DNA of 42,219 nt from Candidatus Margulisbacteria bacterium GWF2_35_9 (GTDB taxonomy: Bacteria; Margulisbacteria; Riflemargulisbacteria; GWF2-35-9), in assembly GCA_001783275.1 (NCBI GenBank), contig MFRH01000090.1, positions 1-42,219 of the forward strand, read 5' to 3'. Below the pieces are notes generated by a model. It worked only from the letters and a program-made list of their open reading frames with translations, did no database searches and was not told where the DNA came from. This document shows, in pieces, positions 1 to 7,063 of the stretch. Position 1 is the first letter of the stretch; every line of letters starts with the position of its first letter. The translations under genes were made by a program, and so were the position numbers.

Positions 1-609
1 AAGACCCATCTTGTCTTCAGGGTGTCCAAAGGAAAGCCCTTGGGCGTCCTTTTCGATGAGCAGCGCGCTCATTCCTTGTGAACCCTTCTCCGGGTCCGTC
101 CGGACAAGCACTAGGTAGACATCCGCTTCACCCGCTGACGTGATGAAGAATTTCGAACCGTTGACGATGTACTCGTCCCTGACGATCCTCGCTGTGGTGG
201 TGATCGCTCCCGCATTGCTGCCGCTGTTGGACTCATGCACGGCGAAAGCCCCCAAGGCCCGGCCTGCCGTCATCTTTGGAAGCCATTTTTCCCTGACAAG
301 GTCTGTTGCAGCCGTCTCGATGGCTTTTTCCGCTATGATGTGGGACACGGCCACCAGTGCCGTCGAGGCGCATGCACGGCCCAATTCGGTTGCAAGCAAT
401 GCAAAGTCTTTCCGCGAAGCGTTCGCGCCACCATGCTTTTCAGAAACGACCATTCCCAGAAGTCCAACGTCTGCGAGGACTTCGATTGCCTCGCGAGGAA
501 ATACTCCGTTTCTGTCACGCTCCCCGGCCGTTGGGGCAATCCGCTCCTTGGCGATCCGCCGGACGAGGTCTCTTTCCTCCTTCTCAATAAAACCCTTGCT
601 CTCTTCCAT
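1..609 (-). CDS. acyl-CoA dehydrogenase, N-terminal part (runs off window)
   Basis: This reading frame is absent from the ORF track because it is open at the window edge. I translated it from ATG at 609, which has a strong upstream GGAAAGGAG. The 203 residues seen begin MEESKGFIEKEERDLV and contain the family's N-terminal helical domain (FPREAIEVLADVGLLGM), then the middle-domain signatures FAVHESNSGSNAGAITTTAR and YIVNGSKFFITSAGEADVY, followed by SALLIEKDAQGLSFG. These are typical of FAD-dependent acyl-CoA dehydrogenases, which oxidise acyl-CoA to enoyl-CoA and pass electrons to ETF. The C-terminal helical domain with the catalytic base lies outside the window, so substrate length cannot be judged. 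Base composition is much GC-richer than the rest of the window, which suggests transfer or a chimeric join. The neighbouring ArsR-type gene probably regulates it. Confidence 0.9.
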   Translation of the reverse strand, partial: MEESKGFIEKEERDLVRRIAKERIAPTAGERDRNGVFPREAIEVLADVGLLGMVVSEKHGGANASRKDFALLATELGRACASTALVAVSHIIAEKAIETAATDLVREKWLPKMTAGRALGAFAVHESNSGSNAGAITTTARIVRDEYIVNGSKFFITSAGEADVYLVLVRTDPEKGSQGMSALLIEKDAQGLSFGHPEDKMGL

Positions 610-654
610 AGCTTTTTCTCCTTTCCATGTGCCATCACCTGGATGACTTATTAA

Positions 655-685
655 GTTATAAAGCAAACACTTAAATATATGTCAA
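655..685 (-). promoter_or_regulatory. promoter of the acyl-CoA dehydrogenase gene with a putative operator box
   Basis: On the minus strand a perfect -35 TTGACA (680-685) precedes TATAAC (655-660) with a long 19-bp spacer. The spacer contains the box GCAAACACTTAAATA (+ strand, 663-677). It matches GTAGATGCTTAAATA upstream of the arsR-like gene with four differences, all transitions. A regulator bound here would sit between the -35 and -10 elements. Promoter and box are seen in sequence; regulation by the neighbouring ArsR protein is inferred. Confidence 0.5.
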
Positions 686-698
686 AAAAAATAGTTTC

Positions 699-1115
699 TT
701 ACTCCGTCGCTATTTCCTTAATCCTCGCACGCACTTCTTCAAGCTCCTTCTTGAGCTCCCGCTCGTATTTTTGCAGCAAAGTAAGCTTGTCCTCCGTTTT
801 TTCCAACTCCGCTTCCCGGACCCGACCGGTGTCCTTGCAGCCGCATGTGCAAACTTCAGTCAGGAGTTCCCGACACTTATCCAAGGCGGACTGATCGATC
901 TCGTAGGGTAGCCAGTATCCTTTCCGCTCGCTGCGGACCAGACCCGCATATCGGAGTATCTTCAGATGCTGCGACACGGCCGAAGCAGTGATTCCCAGCA
1001 CTTCGGACAGTTCGTTGACTCCGAGAGGACCTTTCTTCTTGAGCAGGTCAATAATCCTGATGCGCGACTCGACACCCAATACTTTGAAAAGGTCGGCTTG
1101 TTTGGTCTCGTTCAT
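699..1115 (-). CDS. ArsR/SmtB-family transcriptional regulator with C-terminal coiled coil
   Basis: A 138-residue protein with an N-terminal winged helix (about residues 8-75; LFKVLGVESRIRIIDLLKKK, recognition region ITASAVSQHLKILRYAGLV). It is followed by a cysteine cluster CTCGC (about 88-92) and a charged C-terminal helix (about 98-138) that looks like a coiled coil. ArsR/SmtB dimers usually repress, and release DNA when a metal or small ligand binds. The CxCGC cluster could bind metal but is not at the classic alpha-3 ELCVCDL site. The gene lies directly upstream of the acyl-CoA dehydrogenase gene on the same strand, and the two upstream regions share a 15-bp box, so acyl-CoA metabolism rather than metal resistance may be its target. 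A good AGGAGAG precedes ATG 1115. Composition is GC-rich, as in the dehydrogenase gene. Confidence 0.85.
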   Translation of the reverse strand: MNETKQADLFKVLGVESRIRIIDLLKKKGPLGVNELSEVLGITASAVSQHLKILRYAGLVRSERKGYWLPYEIDQSALDKCRELLTEVCTCGCKDTGRVREAELEKTEDKLTLLQKYERELKKELEEVRARIKEIATE

Positions 1116-1131
1116 AAATCTCTCCTATTCA

Positions 1132-1146
1132 GTAGATGCTTAAATA
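1132..1146 (-). promoter_or_regulatory. putative ArsR operator box upstream of the regulator gene
   Basis: GTAGATGCTTAAATA (+ strand) lies 17 bp upstream of the regulator start codon, next to the Shine-Dalgarno sequence. It matches the box in the acyl-CoA dehydrogenase promoter at 11 of 15 positions, with only transitions differing. The surrounding AGATG and CATCT form a short inverted repeat. Autoregulation is inferred. Confidence 0.4.
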
Positions 1147-1245
1147 CTACATCTGATAGAGAGCTTTGTAAAGCCCCTTTTCATTTTTTTGGGAGATTTT
1201 TTTTAGCATGCACCAGCTGCTTTTGGAGGACATTACGCAAGAAAG

Positions 1246-1341
1246 ATCCTTCATAACAAAATGGAAATGACGAGTAGACGTGCGTATGGTTTTAGAAATT
1301 TTCAAAACTACAGAATGAAAGTGAGGGTTGCTTGTGCTTAA
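1246..1341 (+). pseudogene. 3' remnant of an ISL3-type transposase gene
   Basis: In frame with the stop codon at 1339-1341, the + strand reads ILHNKMEMTSRRAYGFRNF followed by QNYRMKVRVACA. The pattern N-K-I-E-x(4-5)-R-A-Y-G-F-R-N-F-x-N-Y-R-x-R-x-x-x-x-C is how I recall the extreme C terminus of ISL3 (IS204/IS1001/IS1165) DDE transposases. Only about 32 codons are recognisable. There is no start codon and nothing transposase-like upstream, so it is a fossil. It lies at the boundary between the GC-rich patch and the AT-rich remainder. Family assignment is from motif memory. Confidence 0.55.
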
Positions 1342-1526
1342 TTTATATTTTAAAATCTATTTATCAAGAGTTGTTGCCCCCATTAATGTTGTAGAGCCTA
1401 GAGCCCTCATCCCAGTTTCAACAAGATTAATTGTTATCAACTAGGGAATCAGCGAGATATAATCGAGCGTTAAGGGAGGAATACTTGATTCCCCTCTTAA
1501 ATACGTTCAAGTTTTAACTAATCGAT
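1342..1526. other. non-coding stretch with an imperfect hairpin
   Basis: No gene is supported here. The part near 1472-1502 contains TTAAGGGAGGAA followed after a short loop by TTCCCCTCTTAA, an imperfect inverted repeat. GGGAATCA and TGATTCCC form a second 8-bp inverted pair around it. It may be a transcription end or a remnant of the adjacent mobile DNA. No other signal seen. Confidence 0.3.
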
Positions 1527-1556
1527 TGGTCGGCCTTAGTGGACGACGTTCGAACC
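1527..1556. repeat. 30-bp core repeat, copy A
   Basis: This is the first of three copies of a 30-bp sequence built as TGGTCGG, CTTAGTGGACGA and GTTCGAAC; the other copies are at 2830 and 8501, all in the same orientation. Copy A carries GACGTTCG where the others have GATGTTCG. It lies just 3' of the DUF4143 gene. GTTCAAGTTTTAACTAAT before it and ATTATTAAGATTGAAC after it form an imperfect inverted repeat, so the core sits between pairing arms. Confidence 0.8.
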
Positions 1557-1560
1557 ATTA

Positions 1561-2751
1561 TTAAGATTGAACTAACCAATCAAGTGCATAAATTTGTTTG
1601 ATTCCATTATGAGAAGATGCGGGTTCGTTATCCAATGTTAGTAAATATTTGGGATTATGATCTTTTATATTATTTAAGGATTCTAATTCTCTTCGAAGTG
1701 TATCTTCATGTTGAACAGTTTGCGCAACCTGGTAATATTCAACATTTCCATCCTTTAATGCAACAAAGTCTACTTCGAGGATTCCCACTTTTCCTACATA
1801 AACGTCATAACCTCTTCTGATAAGTTCTAAATAAACAATATTTTCTAAAATTCGACCCATATCCGTTTTTTTAGTTCCAAGCAAAAAATATCGCAGACCT
1901 ACGTCTACAGCGTAATATTTTTCATTTGTTTTCAAATATTGTTTGCCTTTGATGTCATAGCGGCTTGCTTTATATAAAATAAAAGAATCTAACAAAGCTG
2001 ATATATAGTTTTCAACAGTATGATTAGACACTTTCCTGCCAGCCGAAGTTAGGCTATCACTAATTTTTTTAATGGAAGTTATATTACCAATATTATCAAA
2101 CATATATTTCACGACACTTTCAAGAACAGCTACATCTGAAATGTTTTTTCTTGCAACCACATCTTTTAAGATGACAGTATTGTATATCCCATCTAAGTAT
2201 ATTCCGATTTGTTTAGAATCAAGTTCTATAGTGTATGGAAACGAGCTGTTAACAAGATAGTTCTTATATCTTGTCGGCAAGTCAGATTGTTCTGAAAATG
2301 CAGATAAATATTCTTGAAAAGATAATGGCAGTATTTTAATTTCAATATATCTTCCAGATAATAGAGTAGCTAGTTCACCTGATAGAAAATAAGCGTTTGA
2401 ACCAGTTATATATATATCTACGTTTTCTTTTATGTATAGTCCGTCAACAGCTTTTTGATAATCGGTAACATTTTGGATTTCATCTAAGAATACATAGTTC
2501 TTTTTATCTTTAGTTAAACGATTCTCAATATACTTATAAAGATTTTTGTAATCTTGTAGCTCTTCAAAATCAGGATTTTCAAAATTTATTGTTATAATTT
2601 GATTTGGATTTACATTATTTTTTAACAAGTAAGTTTGAAAAATATTGAGCAGGGTTGATTTTCCACCCCTGCGAATACCTGTGATGACCTTTATTAATTG
2701 TTTATCCTTAAAGCCAATAAGTTCATTTATGTATCTATCTCTCTTAATCAT
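1561..2751 (-). CDS. AAA-family ATPase with C-terminal DUF4143 domain
   Basis: A 396-residue protein with an N-terminal AAA domain showing Walker A GIRRGGKST (about residues 25-33) and Walker B NYVFLDEIQ (about 83-91), then sensor-like DIYITGSNA. The C-terminal half matches DUF4143, a restriction-endonuclease-like fold (AVDVGLRYFLLG, GRILENIVYLELIRRGYDVY, EVDFVALKDG). Such proteins are widespread in accessory DNA and are often called predicted AAA ATPases; their function is unknown. Length is normal for the family and the frame is intact. The gene stands alone, with core repeats on both sides (copy A 3', copy B 5'), so it may have arrived as a unit. A TATAAT lies only six bases before the start codon, so the mRNA is probably leaderless. 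Confidence 0.85.
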   Translation of the reverse strand: MIKRDRYINELIGFKDKQLIKVITGIRRGGKSTLLNIFQTYLLKNNVNPNQIITINFENPDFEELQDYKNLYKYIENRLTKDKKNYVFLDEIQNVTDYQKAVDGLYIKENVDIYITGSNAYFLSGELATLLSGRYIEIKILPLSFQEYLSAFSEQSDLPTRYKNYLVNSSFPYTIELDSKQIGIYLDGIYNTVILKDVVARKNISDVAVLESVVKYMFDNIGNITSIKKISDSLTSAGRKVSNHTVENYISALLDSFILYKASRYDIKGKQYLKTNEKYYAVDVGLRYFLLGTKKTDMGRILENIVYLELIRRGYDVYVGKVGILEVDFVALKDGNVEYYQVAQTVQHEDTLRRELESLNNIKDHNPKYLLTLDNEPASSHNGIKQIYALDWLVQS

Positions 2752-2757
2752 ATAGTG

Positions 2758-2763
2758 ATTATA
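2758..2763 (-). promoter_or_regulatory. -10 box of the DUF4143 ATPase gene (leaderless)
   Basis: A perfect TATAAT on the minus strand ends six bases before ATG 2751. A poor -35 (TTCCAA) lies 17 bp upstream of it. Transcription would begin at or within one or two bases of the start codon, and no Shine-Dalgarno sequence is present. Confidence 0.5.
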
Positions 2764-2798
2764 ACCTACTTTAAATAGTTTTGGAAGTCAGCTTCCAT

Positions 2799-2877
2799 AA
2801 ATGCTGAATCTTGTACGTTTTTGGAAGCATGGTCGGCCTTAGTGGACGATGTTCGAACCGTACAAGATTCAGCATTT
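2799..2877. repeat. core repeat copy B (2830-2859) inside a 19-bp perfect inverted repeat
   Basis: AAATGCTGAATCTTGTACG (2799-2817) is repeated as its exact reverse complement at 2859-2877. The 41-base interval between them holds the 30-bp core repeat (2830-2859); its last base is the first base of the right arm. The perfect long stem around a conserved core could be an RNA hairpin, a recombination site or a bidirectional terminator, and the right arm is followed by TTTGGTCTTTTTC. No gene overlaps it. Confidence 0.85.
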
Positions 2878-2903
2878 GGTCTTTTTCCCATCATAAATTT
2901 TGC

Positions 2904-2927
2904 CAGTCAAATGACAGTCAAATAAGA
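2904..2927. repeat. tandem 11-mer, copy 1
   Basis: CAGTCAAATGA followed directly by CAGTCAAATAA is a two-unit tandem repeat. The full 24-bp sequence recurs exactly at 8545-8568. In both places it lies shortly after a core repeat (45 bp here, 15 bp there), so core and tandem form a composite repeat. Confidence 0.8.
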
Positions 2928-2943
2928 TGCCTGAAATGTTTTA

Positions 2944-4188
2944 TTATTCCACATGCCAATATCCACCAGTTTTTTTACTTCCACGTCTTTCGATTAAATT
3001 TTTATCCGCCAGTTTTCGTATTTGTTTATCTACCGTATCAATAGGTCTATCCAGAATTTCTGAAAGCTCCTTCGCTTTTAGTCCCGGACTTTTTTTAATT
3101 GCATCAAACAATGAATTTAATCCGCCAATTTCTTCCGCCGGCTCTTTGATTTCTACCAACGCACCTTCGGCTTTAACCTGATTCTCCAAATCAAGTGCTT
3201 CTTGATCTATGGGAAAAGTAAGCCGAATGAATCTGGAAGCAAACGTGTAAGATTCTTTGGGATAAGCTCCCAAGATCCTTGGCATGCCTGAACCAAGATA
3301 TTCAACCATGTCTAAATCCTTAAAAACTCGCATGAGGGTCTTATTTCTTGGATTAGAATAGCCGGCAAAAAAGTCTTCCCGATCTTCTCCGGCAGAAATG
3401 TGCCCAGCAGAAGTAATTTCTATTCGGTCAGTAAATATTTCAAATTTGGGAACCAGCTCTGTTGTATAATCATTGTGAAGAATGGCATTGAGAATTGCCT
3501 CACGAAGAGCTACGGTATTCCAAAGGTTTTTATTAATTCTTTTATTTGAGGTAATTCTATTAATTGTTCTATTCTCAATAGTTTCCATCCTATCTAAAAT
3601 TCTCTTGCAAGTAGTTACTAAACAACCATAGCCGTATTCTTTGCTTTCTAAAAGATGAATACGGTCTGCTCCGGCGTACTTTGCCACTTGAGTAGAGTTT
3701 CCATTTTCATCAGCTAACAAATAGGCAGCATAATTATAAGCACCATCTTCGGTTAACAGTTCAAGGTTTGCTGTAAATTTATCACCAAGAGTAAGCCCAG
3801 CTTCCTGATAATAGATTTTTAACTGTTCAAAACTTAGATCTTGCCGAGGGGATTTGATTCGAGTAATGGAGTTTCGAGTTCGTCTGGCAAAAGCATCTTC
3901 AATCATCCTGACAGGCATTGGTTCAGTTGCACTGCCAATGCGGATAAAACATCCTTTTTCTGACATGCCGTATTTTTTGATATAGTATGGTTTTTCCGAA
4001 CCACTGGCTAAAGCCACTTTAATAATTTGTTTGTTGTCTCTAGTTTCGCAGATGACATCAAACAGTCCCAAACAAGATGGTAGAATATTATTCTTCAAAC
4101 GATCTTTTATTTTTAGTTGAACTGAATCTGCATCCTCGATGCCAAGAACATTTCCAGTTTTATCAAAAAATCCGAGATATATATACGA
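2944..4188 (-). pseudogene. AlbA_2/HATPase_c_4 ATP-binding regulator, 5'-truncated
   Basis: The frame encodes the later part of an AlbA_2 (Schlafen-AlbA-like) domain (YIYLGFFDKTGNVLGIEDAD), a linker with IRIGSATEPMP, a GHKL-like ATPase region (LREAILNAILHNDY, EYLGSGMPRIL) and a C-terminal winged helix (about 355-426; PGLKAKELSEILDRPIDTVD). Complete relatives have roughly 50 more residues at the N terminus, including the ExKE-type start of AlbA_2. Here that part is missing: upstream of SYIYLG the sequence is antisense to a RhuM gene. The ORF-track start at 4224 (MPAQIVCRNLWL) is therefore artificial. The gene probably lost its start, RBS and promoter when the junction near 4173-4188 formed. 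Family members are predicted ATP-binding transcriptional regulators in accessory regions. Confidence 0.75.
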
Positions 4189-4505
4189 CAGCCATAGATT
4201 ACGACAAACAATCTGAGCAGGCACAGCTTTTTTTCAAAAAAGTACAGAACAAGATGCTCTGGGCGACTACCGGAAAAACGGCAGCGGAACTTATTGAATC
4301 ACGAAGCAATCCTGATGTTCCCAACATGGGCCTGACATCCTGGTGCGGCTCTATAGTAAGAAAACAAGATGTTGGTATTGCCAAGAATTATCTTAATGCG
4401 GATGAGATAAAAGACCTTAATGAGATCGTTACCATGTACCTCGATTATGCTGAGCGGCAGGTGATCTTGGTCGCTCAAAAAAACAATCTCTTGTATTTGT
4501 CATAA
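4173..4505 (+). pseudogene. rhuM: RhuM-family protein, C-terminal fragment
   Basis: From RDIYTTAIDYD onward the frame matches the conserved C-terminal core of RhuM (virulence RhuM family): FFKKVQNKMLWATTGKTAAE, NPDVPNMGLTSWCG, VRKQDVGIAKNYLN and TMYLDYAERQ. The upstream residues of the listed ORF (4077-4172) are antisense to the AlbA_2 gene, so about two thirds of a normal RhuM protein is missing. The end (VILVAQKNNLLYLS) also departs from the family after DYAERQ, which suggests a truncation or frameshift there. RhuM function is unknown; it occurs in genomic islands, often beside restriction or toxin genes. It was cut by the same junction that truncated the opposite-strand AlbA_2 gene. Confidence 0.8.
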
Positions 4506-4519
4506 TAAGAATTCCTTGT

Positions 4520-5227
4520 TTAAACTAAACCCACTCCGATTCCTGCTGCGATTAATAGAACACCACATATTTTTTTTATCAAGAAAACTGCCCGATTATT
4601 CCGGTTCCATTTCAGCCATGTTTCAGCTGCTTCTGTCAGAGTCCCTGCAAGGATAATTACGCTGCAATGCCCCAAGGCATACATCAATACTAATCCCAGC
4701 GAAAAGGTTAAATGTGTGCCAGCTGTTTGGAAGGCTACACCTAATACCGGCATCATAAAGGCAAACGTACAGGGCCCCAAGGCCATCCCCATTAAACCTC
4801 CTAATATCAAAGCTGCCAGATACCCTTTACGTTTAAAAAAGGAAAAATCAGTGTTAATAAAGGGCAGCCGGATAATTTCTAATAAATATATTCCAGTTAT
4901 CACTAATAACATGGCCAAAAGATAGTCACTTATAGGACCAATGTCTCCCATTATTCGTCCCATTAAAGAGGTAATAACAGCAATAACCGCAATAGACAGT
5001 AAAATACCTAAAGAAAAAAGCGTTGATAGTAAAAACGCTTTCTTTATAGATGGCTTTTCCTGACTGATTACCATGCCACTGACAAAACCAATAACCAGAG
5101 GAATACTGGATAAATGACAGGGGCTAAGCAATATGCTTAATATTCCCCAGACAAAAGCAGTTATTAATGCCAATACTGGGCTGCCATAAAGTGCTCCCGT
5201 TAGAGAATTAAACAAATCTAAAAGCAC
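4520..5227 (-). CDS. ccdA: CcdA/DsbD-type thiol-disulfide transmembrane transporter
   Basis: A 235-residue membrane protein with about six hydrophobic segments in the DsbD transmembrane-domain pattern: SILLSPCHLSSIPLVIGFVS in the first helix pair and LGGLMGMALGPCTFAFMMPV in the repeat. Each half carries the Pro-Cys cysteine (SPC, GPC) used to carry electrons across the membrane. It would take reducing equivalents from a cytoplasmic thioredoxin and give them to an extracytoplasmic thioredoxin, most likely the product of the gene just upstream. It is the last gene of the arsenic/thiol operon. A GTG start shares its first base with the TAG stop of that gene, so translation is coupled. No clear terminator follows. 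Confidence 0.88.
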   Translation of the reverse strand: MLLDLFNSLTGALYGSPVLALITAFVWGILSILLSPCHLSSIPLVIGFVSGMVISQEKPSIKKAFLLSTLFSLGILLSIAVIAVITSLMGRIMGDIGPISDYLLAMLLVITGIYLLEIIRLPFINTDFSFFKRKGYLAALILGGLMGMALGPCTFAFMMPVLGVAFQTAGTHLTFSLGLVLMYALGHCSVIILAGTLTEAAETWLKWNRNNRAVFLIKKICGVLLIAAGIGVGLV

Positions 5228-5634
5228 TATTTAACACCTTCTTGTTTTAATATTTTTATTAATTCTTCTTTGGGGAAAAACCCTTCATGTCTGAAGTATT
5301 CTTTACCGTCCTTATCGAGAAATATCTGAGTCGGAATGGCTCTTATTTTATAATGTTGACCATAGGGTTGCCCCATTTTAGTCCACACATCGTAAAACAC
5401 AACCTTAACCTGTCCGGCGTATTCCTTTTCAACATCTGCCATAATTGGTTGCATCATCTTGCAAGGGATACATTTAACAGAACCTAATTCTATAAAAGTA
5501 ACGAGAGGCTGGCTGGTTACGATCGTTTCGCTGACATCTTTGGATGGGTCTGATTTAATAGAAACACCTTCTTTATTTAGTGCAAAAACAAGAGGAAATA
5601 AAATAAAAATTAATAGAATGATTTTCTTATTCAA
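5227..5634 (-). CDS. exported thioredoxin-family protein
   Basis: A 135-residue protein with a lysine-starting hydrophobic N terminus (MNKKIILLIFILFPLVFAL), a signal peptide or anchor, then a thioredoxin fold with active site CIPC (about residues 55-58; ELGSVKCIPCKMM), conserved VKVVFYDVWT and the cis-proline region IRAIPTQIFLDKDG. It should act outside the cytoplasmic membrane as a reductase or electron carrier paired with the CcdA-like protein encoded next. The TTG start overlaps the TGA stop of the ArsF-like gene (TTGA), and its own stop overlaps the ccdA start. In this context it probably supplies thiol reducing power to arsenic chemistry or protects exported proteins; that role is inferred. 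Confidence 0.85.
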   Translation of the reverse strand: MNKKIILLIFILFPLVFALNKEGVSIKSDPSKDVSETIVTSQPLVTFIELGSVKCIPCKMMQPIMADVEKEYAGQVKVVFYDVWTKMGQPYGQHYKIRAIPTQIFLDKDGKEYFRHEGFFPKEELIKILKQEGVK

Positions 5635-6146
5635 CTATACACCTCCTTATTTATTTTGGATTTAGCTTCAACATAAAACAGCTTTTCCAGATACAGATTA
5701 ATCTCTTTGATGAAACAAGACTTAAATGCGGGGTAGTCGTAAACAAAATTCCAGATTTCCCATGGCTTTTTGTAATCTTTCTCTTCAGAATCTTTAACTA
5801 AAACCAGAACTAAATCGTTGTGTTCTAGTTTGTACTTATCTTTGTAGGTGTTGCTATCAGGAGATATCGACAGGTTAACAATTATTAATTCAATTTGTTT
5901 TTTATCTATTTCTTTTTGATAGTTTTCTCCCAGAACCTTACAAATATTTTCTTCCATCCTGAGACAAAAATCGCAGCGATAATCCCCATGGAAATAGTAA
6001 ACTTTTATCTGGTTCTTAACCATAGCTGATGGAGAAACAATAATCGGCTCTCCCTTTGCCACAGCGATCGTGTTTTGCATAACTAAAGCGCCAAGACAAA
6101 CTGCAACGTATAATCCTTTAAGCGGTAATACTTTTGCTGATTTCAC
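5631..6146 (-). CDS. ArsF-like family protein, exported, thioredoxin-like
   Basis: A 171-residue protein with a signal-like start (LKGLYVAVCLGALVMQ) and a thioredoxin-like core beginning VYYFHGDYRCDFCLRMEEN, with an RCDFC di-cysteine motif where thioredoxins keep CxxC. The end (FKSCFIKEINLYLEKLFY) is typical of proteins annotated as ArsF family in arsenic operons; the database name 'nitrophenyl compound nitroreductase subunit ArsF family' is a loose label. A redox role at the cell envelope is likely, but the reaction is unknown. GTG start at 6146 follows AAGG. The gene overlaps the 3' end of the DGC-domain gene by 29 bases, an unusually long overlap that indicates strong coupling. Confidence 0.75.
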   Translation of the reverse strand: MKSAKVLPLKGLYVAVCLGALVMQNTIAVAKGEPIIVSPSAMVKNQIKVYYFHGDYRCDFCLRMEENICKVLGENYQKEIDKKQIELIIVNLSISPDSNTYKDKYKLEHNDLVLVLVKDSEEKDYKKPWEIWNFVYDYPAFKSCFIKEINLYLEKLFYVEAKSKINKEVYS

Positions 6147-6486
6147 TTGTTACCTTATAAATAACATCGTTTGTAACGTCTGTTTTATTCTTTTCTACAC
6201 CATAATCGGTAGTAACATAATGCTCAAAAGGCAGGTTCAGATTTTCAAATATTTTTTTACCACATGCGACCGGGCAGCCGTCAATGACAATATTTTTGGC
6301 ACATTTGGCAGATTCGATAAAACCGGATAATCCAGCTCCGACAGCTGCAAGGCACGTCATTTTCCCATTGCCGTCTTTCATCATTTTACGAGCAACAGCA
6401 TCCGCCAGATAACCGGTGTTGGCTGCACCTGAACAGGCATAAATAAGTGTTAAACTATCACTTCCACAACTACAGCAATTAGACAT
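6118..6486 (-). CDS. DGC-domain putative zinc-binding protein
   Basis: I place the start at ATG 6486 (MSNCCSCGSDS) rather than 6501, because TTGGAGGAATTAATT lies directly upstream. The 122-residue protein has an N-terminal cysteine cluster (CCSCG), IYACSGAANTGYLAD, MTCLAAVGAG, and the family-naming DGCPVACGKK. This is the DGC domain (PF08859), annotated as putative zinc-binding, with conserved cysteines arranged around a small-domain fold. It recurs in arsenic and mercury-like operons with thioredoxins and ArsP-type permeases. The biochemical role is not established; binding a thiophilic metalloid before export or transfer would fit the context, as inference. Confidence 0.85.
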   Translation of the reverse strand: MSNCCSCGSDSLTLIYACSGAANTGYLADAVARKMMKDGNGKMTCLAAVGAGLSGFIESAKCAKNIVIDGCPVACGKKIFENLNLPFEHYVTTDYGVEKNKTDVTNDVIYKVTSEISKSITA

Positions 6487-6505
6487 AATTAATTCCTCCA
6501 AACTT

Positions 6506-6808
6506 TTATTTTTGAGCTAAATATTTTTCAAAAACCTCTTTATTCCAGCTTGTCTGGGTGGCCGCGGCCTGCGTGGCAACAATCAGGAGAGTTTCAGTAA
6601 TTTCCTGCCGTGACGCACCGCCAGCCAGCGCTTTTTTCAGATGGCTGTGCGTACAGTGCTGACAGCGGAGAACAGACGCTATAGCAAATTTAATTAACTC
6701 TTTAGTTTTTGTGTCCAAAAAACTTTCTTCGTTACTGGAAGCTTTCAAATTCTCCAGAGCATCACCAATCTTTGATCCTTTCGTGTACCAAGGCTTTTCT
6801 TCTGTCAT
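6506..6808 (-). CDS. carboxymuconolactone decarboxylase / AhpD-like protein
   Basis: A 100-residue single-domain protein carrying the AhpD-like signature LRCQHCTHSHLKKALAGGA, i.e. CxxCxxxH (about residues 49-56), preceded by the FAIASVLR helix. AhpD-type proteins use this CxxC with the nearby histidine as a disulfide reductase; the true decarboxylases lack the cysteines, so the thiol-active type is favoured. It lies between a small thioredoxin and the DGC-domain gene in the ars operon, with spacings of a few bases and a GGAG-containing RBS before ATG 6808. It probably acts in the same cytoplasmic thiol-redox chain; the exact partner is unknown. Confidence 0.85.
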   Translation of the reverse strand: MTEEKPWYTKGSKIGDALENLKASSNEESFLDTKTKELIKFAIASVLRCQHCTHSHLKKALAGGASRQEITETLLIVATQAAATQTSWNKEVFEKYLAQK

Positions 6809-6810
6809 AA

Positions 6811-7050
6811 CTATTCTCCTTTAATGTATTTGCTGATTTCAACCGGTGACGGTACTTTACCCACTGTTTTCACGATTCCGTCAATGACTAATGCCGGAGT
6901 CATCATTACGCCATAAGATTGAATCTTAGCCATTTCTTCAACTTTAACGATATCAGCTTCTATGCCAAGCTCAGCCACTGCCTGCTCGGCATTTTTATAA
7001 AGCACCTTACATTTCGGACACCCCATACCTAAAATTTCTATTTTTTTCAT
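6811..7050 (-). CDS. small thioredoxin-like redox protein (CPKC)
   Basis: A 79-residue thioredoxin-fold protein (MKKIEILGMGCPKCKVL) with active site GCPKC (residues 10-14) and the cis-proline motif MMTPALVIDG. It matches the compact 'redox-active disulfide protein 2' / TM0996-like family, which commonly follows ArsP-type permease genes. Lacking a signal peptide it is cytoplasmic. AAGGAGGAG lies a short distance before ATG 7050. It may pass electrons to ArsP-associated proteins or to the CcdA-like transporter; this is inferred from the operon. Confidence 0.88.
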   Translation of the reverse strand: MKKIEILGMGCPKCKVLYKNAEQAVAELGIEADIVKVEEMAKIQSYGVMMTPALVIDGIVKTVGKVPSPVEISKYIKGE

Positions 7051-7063
7051 TTTTTTCTCCTCC

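Noticed and set aside
140-654. Overlapping ORFs on both strands at 140-654 in the ORF track
   Set aside because: They are shadows of the acyl-CoA dehydrogenase frame on the minus strand, which the track misses because it is open at the window edge.
1527-1556. Core repeats as tRNA genes or tRNA 3' fragments
   Set aside because: The reverse strand has GTTCGAAC and a CCA end, but about 11 bases instead of 5 separate the loop from the acceptor part. No D-arm or anticodon arm is present. I keep only the resemblance.
2799-2877. Copy B as an integron attC site
   Set aside because: attC sites have conserved RYYYAAC/GTTRRRY ends and a variable middle. Here the middle is conserved and the arms vary, and no integrase gene is in the window.
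4077-4172. N-terminal part of the listed 4077-4505 ORF as protein
   Set aside because: It is antisense to the AlbA_2 gene; RhuM similarity begins only at about 4173.
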